A stretch of 8,272 nucleotides of DNA from Cyanobacteria bacterium UBA7694 (GTDB lineage: Bacteria; Cyanobacteriota; Sericytochromatia; UBA7694), in the NCBI GenBank assembly GCA_002482705.1, contig DLGM01000014.1, positions 5,768-14,039 on the forward strand, given 5' to 3'. The notes under the pieces are model-generated. The model saw only the letters and a program-made list of their open reading frames with translations, ran no database searches and was not told the DNA's origin. How positions within the stretch are numbered: the first letter of the stretch is position 1; each line of letters opens with the position of its first letter. Of this stretch, positions 5,547-8,272 are shown one piece after another. The position numbers and the translations under genes were made by a program.

Positions 5547-5568
5547 AAACACCTTAACTTAAAGCTAG

Positions 5569-5595
5569 ATTATGTGTTAACGCCCGGCCTGCCAA
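5569..5595 (-). promoter_or_regulatory. Possible promoter of the Rpn locus
   Basis: TTGGCA (5590-5595, five of six -35 positions) and CATAAT (5569-5574, five of six -10 positions) lie on the minus strand, but the spacer is only 15 bases. The -35 falls inside the last codons of the upstream gene. The predicted start near 5562 leaves a 15-20 base leader, enough for the AAGG site. Co-transcription with the upstream gene is the alternative. Confidence 0.35.
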
Positions 5596-8272
5596 GAGCC
5601 GTTAACCAGCTTGGGGAAATTGTTAAAGATGCTCTGATTGCGATAGTCACCGTCCACCTTGGGGTAATAAGGTGCCCCAATCAGAGGGTTTACAAACAGG
5701 GATTTGTCGTAATGGTTGAGACGATAACGACGGAAATAGTCGCCAAAAGTCGGCAGACTCTGACTGTATAGGCTTCCAAAGAACTGGAGATGATCCCGTT
5801 CTGAAGCTACCGGGCTGGTGCTCCAATCACTGATCAGGTTCCCGCTGCTATTACGGCCGCTGACAGCAATCCGATTACCAGCGACAACTTGTCCCATCAC
5901 CCGCACCTGTTCATAAGCAGGTTCAGCAGGGATCGTCCCCTCACTGCCACCATAATAATAGGCATTCACAGCAAATTTAACGTCATTGGAGGCATAGAGA
6001 CCCAACGCATTGTGACGCCCCAAAGGCTCACCCTCACCATCACGGCTGAGGGTTCCGTCCACATTGGTCACCCACATGATACTGGGGTCATTGATACTGG
6101 TCGGCGAGGCACTGGAATAGGGAGCAACGGGCTGCGGGTCATATTGACGCGATTCGTTGAGGGCATTGGGGTTTTGATAAAAACGGTTACGATAGACCAC
6201 ATTGCCCACAACCACAATATCGCCTTTATTGTAGTGCGTATAGTTGCTAGGGGGGGTCGTAGTAAAAGAAACGATACTCAGACGACCATCTATAATCGTG
6301 GCATTACCCAAATCAAGAGCGGTGGTCGTTGGAGCACAGTCGGCGTACAAACTGGAGCAATCGCTGGTGGCCGGGCGATAATTGCCCACGAGCACCACCT
6401 TGTCACGCACCAGAATGAGCTGGGAAGGGGGGATCTGGCGGTAGGTATAACGGTGATAATCACTGTTTACCTTACTGCTGGCGACCAGCATATACCCAGT
6501 AGATGTGGGGTTGTCATTGACCCAAATGGTGGCTGCATCACTGATCGGACTGCCTTCGGCAATCACGTCACTGCCAGCATTAGCGCCCGCAGAGTATTTC
6601 AGTTTGGTGCCAAAGTATACAGCCCGGAAGTCTTCTACAGCTCCTGCATCAGGATAACTTTTGGTGACATCACCGACGAGATAACCGTAGTTATAATCTG
6701 AGGTAGCAGGTAAAGTAGTTGGGTTCAAAGTGCCATCTTCATTGCGGGGCATGGCTGTACCCAGGGTCAATTGAAGGTATTTGTTCAACTGTTCAAGCTG
6801 TTGCAAATAGTTTTGGGTACCATTTGGGTGCCCGGCCGGTAACGGTTTTAAGAACGGGATATTGTGCTTGGGTTTGGATTGGGGGCGAGAAGTTGGCGCC
6901 ATATGGATAAAAGGGTTACGCGCTTCGGGGATATCGGCGAGGGTAGCTGCACCATTGACCGTGATATTGTGGACATGCCAACGGCACAACTCCGGATTCC
7001 ACAGGCATTCAACCTGATAAGGCACATAACAAGGCTCCCAGGTATCAGCTCCACCCGTAGAGCAACTGACAGGAATGGGGCTTAAATTCACCTGTTCCGG
7101 TAAGGTTCTGGCATCAAGTTCATTATGACCATGGGCAGCGCTGTTAGAACCGTCTATGGCGCGGTGTTTATGGCTGTAGCGATAGCTGGGGGCATCCCCA
7201 CTGTAAGTCAGTTTGTCAAAGACACGCGTCTGGTTATGGGCAATGGGCCGTACAATAAAATCGGTATTGCGAGCAGGCTGTGTCCCAGAAATCCAGAGCA
7301 TTACATTATCAGGAAAAAATTGGTAATCAGTCCCCGTATAGGTTGTGGCAGGAGCACAATTGACCCCAGTATCATTAGGGTTGGCACATTGAAAAACAGC
7401 CTGAAATCCTTCCCCAGCAGTGACAAAATCAATCTGATTGGGATTGGGGATATAACTGCTATTAAATTTAAAGTAGTTTCTCAAAATACCGGGTGGGGCC
7501 GCCTGTGTAAGCGCTACAGAACCATCAGGCTGGCGCTGATTAAAGTGAGCACGGTAAAAGCTATTGGGTGCAGGCTGGGTTCCACCCCAGAAAAGCAAAC
7601 CAGCTTTGCCAAAGGCTTCCATAATAAAGTGATTACCGGGGGTATAAACAGTGGAACCCACTTCCGCCTGCAAAGCCCCTGCATAAGGATAAAGACGATT
7701 TTGCAAGCTATTGGTGACGATGTCAAAAGGATTATTGGCTCCTGTGGCACCGGCAGCGCCAATCTGGTTACGGGTCATAATCAGTTGATCTGATTGATAG
7801 TTAGCAGTCGGTACGTCTTTATTCACCCAAACAAACTTAAAGTTTTTATTGGTGTGCACCGGGCCAAACAGGCCACTGGTCAGCTCCAGATTATAACCAG
7901 AACCCGTCCACTTATAATCGGTGTTGGGCTGAATTACAACCTCTTGGTCGGAATCCAGCAGATAACCGGAAGGGGCATCTTCACCAATACCCGCCCCTAG
8001 CTCCAGGACCCCGTAGACCGTTTGGCTACGCGTTTTGGGTGGGATATTGCCACTGCGATCCGTCAACCAGGCAGTGACACGTACGCCAACAAAACGGCCT
8101 GGGCAAGCGCTGTCGGTGATCGTGCCGCCGCAGAGCTCGTTGCCGTATACGTCATAACCCACCTTTTGAGTGGGCAAGGCCGAACCGGGCACAAAACCTG
8201 TAGCTGAACCTGTAATTGTTTTATTGCCAAACAAAGCCCGGCGTTCGCCGGTTTCAACCAGCGCTTCGTAGA
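5577..8272 (-). CDS. Large exported pilus-type protein with DUF4900-like features, 5' end beyond window
   Basis: The 897 C-terminal residues are visible and the frame is open to the right edge (YEALVETGERR are the first residues), so the start and any N-terminal anchor are outside. Features recall DUF4900/PilX-like proteins that carry a pilin-type N-terminus. These include VRVTAWLTDRSGN, then GLFGPVHTN (about visible residues 133-141), and later DGRLSIVS, KGDIVVVGNVVYRN, ALGLYASNDVKF and RVMGQVVAGN, a ladder typical of beta-helix or beta-sandwich surface proteins. It closes with GSLYSQSLPTFGDYFRRYRLN and a short aromatic tail. Ten cysteines fall in close pairs (visible residues ~47/56, 295/305, 403/414, 422/429, 638/645), suggesting disulfides and export. 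A likely role is a minor-pilin or cell-surface adhesin component. The family call comes from memory of motifs and should be held loosely. Rpn follows after about 30 bases. Confidence 0.8.
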   Translation of the reverse strand, partial: YEALVETGERRALFGNKTITGSATGFVPGSALPTQKVGYDVYGNELCGGTITDSACPGRFVGVRVTAWLTDRSGNIPPKTRSQTVYGVLELGAGIGEDAPSGYLLDSDQEVVIQPNTDYKWTGSGYNLELTSGLFGPVHTNKNFKFVWVNKDVPTANYQSDQLIMTRNQIGAAGATGANNPFDIVTNSLQNRLYPYAGALQAEVGSTVYTPGNHFIMEAFGKAGLLFWGGTQPAPNSFYRAHFNQRQPDGSVALTQAAPPGILRNYFKFNSSYIPNPNQIDFVTAGEGFQAVFQCANPNDTGVNCAPATTYTGTDYQFFPDNVMLWISGTQPARNTDFIVRPIAHNQTRVFDKLTYSGDAPSYRYSHKHRAIDGSNSAAHGHNELDARTLPEQVNLSPIPVSCSTGGADTWEPCYVPYQVECLWNPELCRWHVHNITVNGAATLADIPEARNPFIHMAPTSRPQSKPKHNIPFLKPLPAGHPNGTQNYLQQLEQLNKYLQLTLGTAMPRNEDGTLNPTTLPATSDYNYGYLVGDVTKSYPDAGAVEDFRAVYFGTKLKYSAGANAGSDVIAEGSPISDAATIWVNDNPTSTGYMLVASSKVNSDYHRYTYRQIPPSQLILVRDKVVLVGNYRPATSDCSSLYADCAPTTTALDLGNATIIDGRLSIVSFTTTPPSNYTHYNKGDIVVVGNVVYRNRFYQNPNALNESRQYDPQPVAPYSSASPTSINDPSIMWVTNVDGTLSRDGEGEPLGRHNALGLYASNDVKFAVNAYYYGGSEGTIPAEPAYEQVRVMGQVVAGNRIAVSGRNSSGNLISDWSTSPVASERDHLQFFGSLYSQSLPTFGDYFRRYRLNHYDKSLFVNPLIGAPYYPKVDGDYRNQSIFNNFPKLVNGSWQAGR

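Noticed and set aside
5550..5552. GTG at 5552 as the Rpn start
   Set aside because: The only Shine-Dalgarno-like AAGG (5552-5555) overlaps this codon, whereas it is five bases from the ATG at 5546.
4609..5552. True transposase or insertion sequence
   Set aside because: Rpn proteins are often labelled putative transposases, but no terminal inverted repeats, target duplications or DDE motif are visible around the locus.
5889..6701. 270-codon plus-strand open frame, and similar ones at 7125-7793 and 885-1208
   Set aside because: They lie antisense to clearly coding minus-strand genes, show no recognisable motifs and look like shadow frames.
8232..8234. TTG codon at 8234 as the start of the large pilus-type gene
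   Set aside because: The frame continues without a stop to the right edge (YEALVETGERRA...), with coding-like sequence and no Shine-Dalgarno before the TTG. The gene is better treated as truncated by the window.
1..8272. tRNA, rRNA, CRISPR array, att site or replication origin
   Set aside because: I found no cloverleaf, spaced direct repeats, integrase or DnaA-box cluster on either strand by eye.

Overview
All genes in this window lie on the minus strand, so the map reads right to left. The best guess for the source is a non-photosynthetic Cyanobacteriota/Melainabacteria-type (Vampirovibrionia-like) bacterium of moderate GC. This rests on the cyanobacterial look of the SSB OB-fold, a pilus-type DUF4900-like exported protein and an Rpn-family nuclease. 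It is an inference from protein resemblance, not a demonstrated assignment.

Region by region, in transcription order: (a) 8272-5577 holds the C-terminal ~897 residues of a large exported, cysteine-paired protein with DUF4900-like features. It is open at the right edge. (b) 5546-4609 holds an Rpn (recombination-promoting nuclease, YhgA-like PD-(D/E)XK) locus in two overlapping frames. The large frame carries the nuclease domain and the small one is an RpnS-like C-terminal part with tetrapeptide GKLE repeats. The frames meet exactly at an A7 run that reads as the -1 slippery heptamer A AAA AAA, just after a strong GAGGAGG ribosome binding site. (c) 4501-2702 encodes a 599-residue cytoplasmic-looking protein with a disordered N-terminus, long helical and coiled-coil segments, and about nine imperfect ~23-residue beta-type repeats. 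I do not recognise its family. (d) 2701-2455 is a structured intergenic region with a perfect 9-bp hairpin, a G-quadruplex motif, competing short stems, a small dyad and a good sigma70-type promoter. (e) 2454-1 is a tightly packed operon: an unknown 113-aa protein, ssb, a HAD phosphatase and a GHMP-family sugar kinase that runs off the left edge. Its junctions are a 23-nt gap, a TAATG overlap and an ATGA overlap, so translation is probably coupled from ssb to the kinase.

The most interesting system is the Rpn locus. Rpn genes are known as genes-within-genes toxin-antitoxin phage-defence modules, in which the full-length nuclease (RpnL) is inhibited by a separately translated C-terminal piece (RpnS). 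Here the two products are split into different frames at a slippery run, so the ratio of free antitoxin to full-length nuclease could be set by frameshifting, or the nuclease frame could be decaying while the antitoxin start is kept. The second point of interest is the 599-aa repeat protein next to it. The HAD phosphatase and GHMP kinase suggest a sugar-phosphate activation step, but the substrate cannot be read from the sequence.
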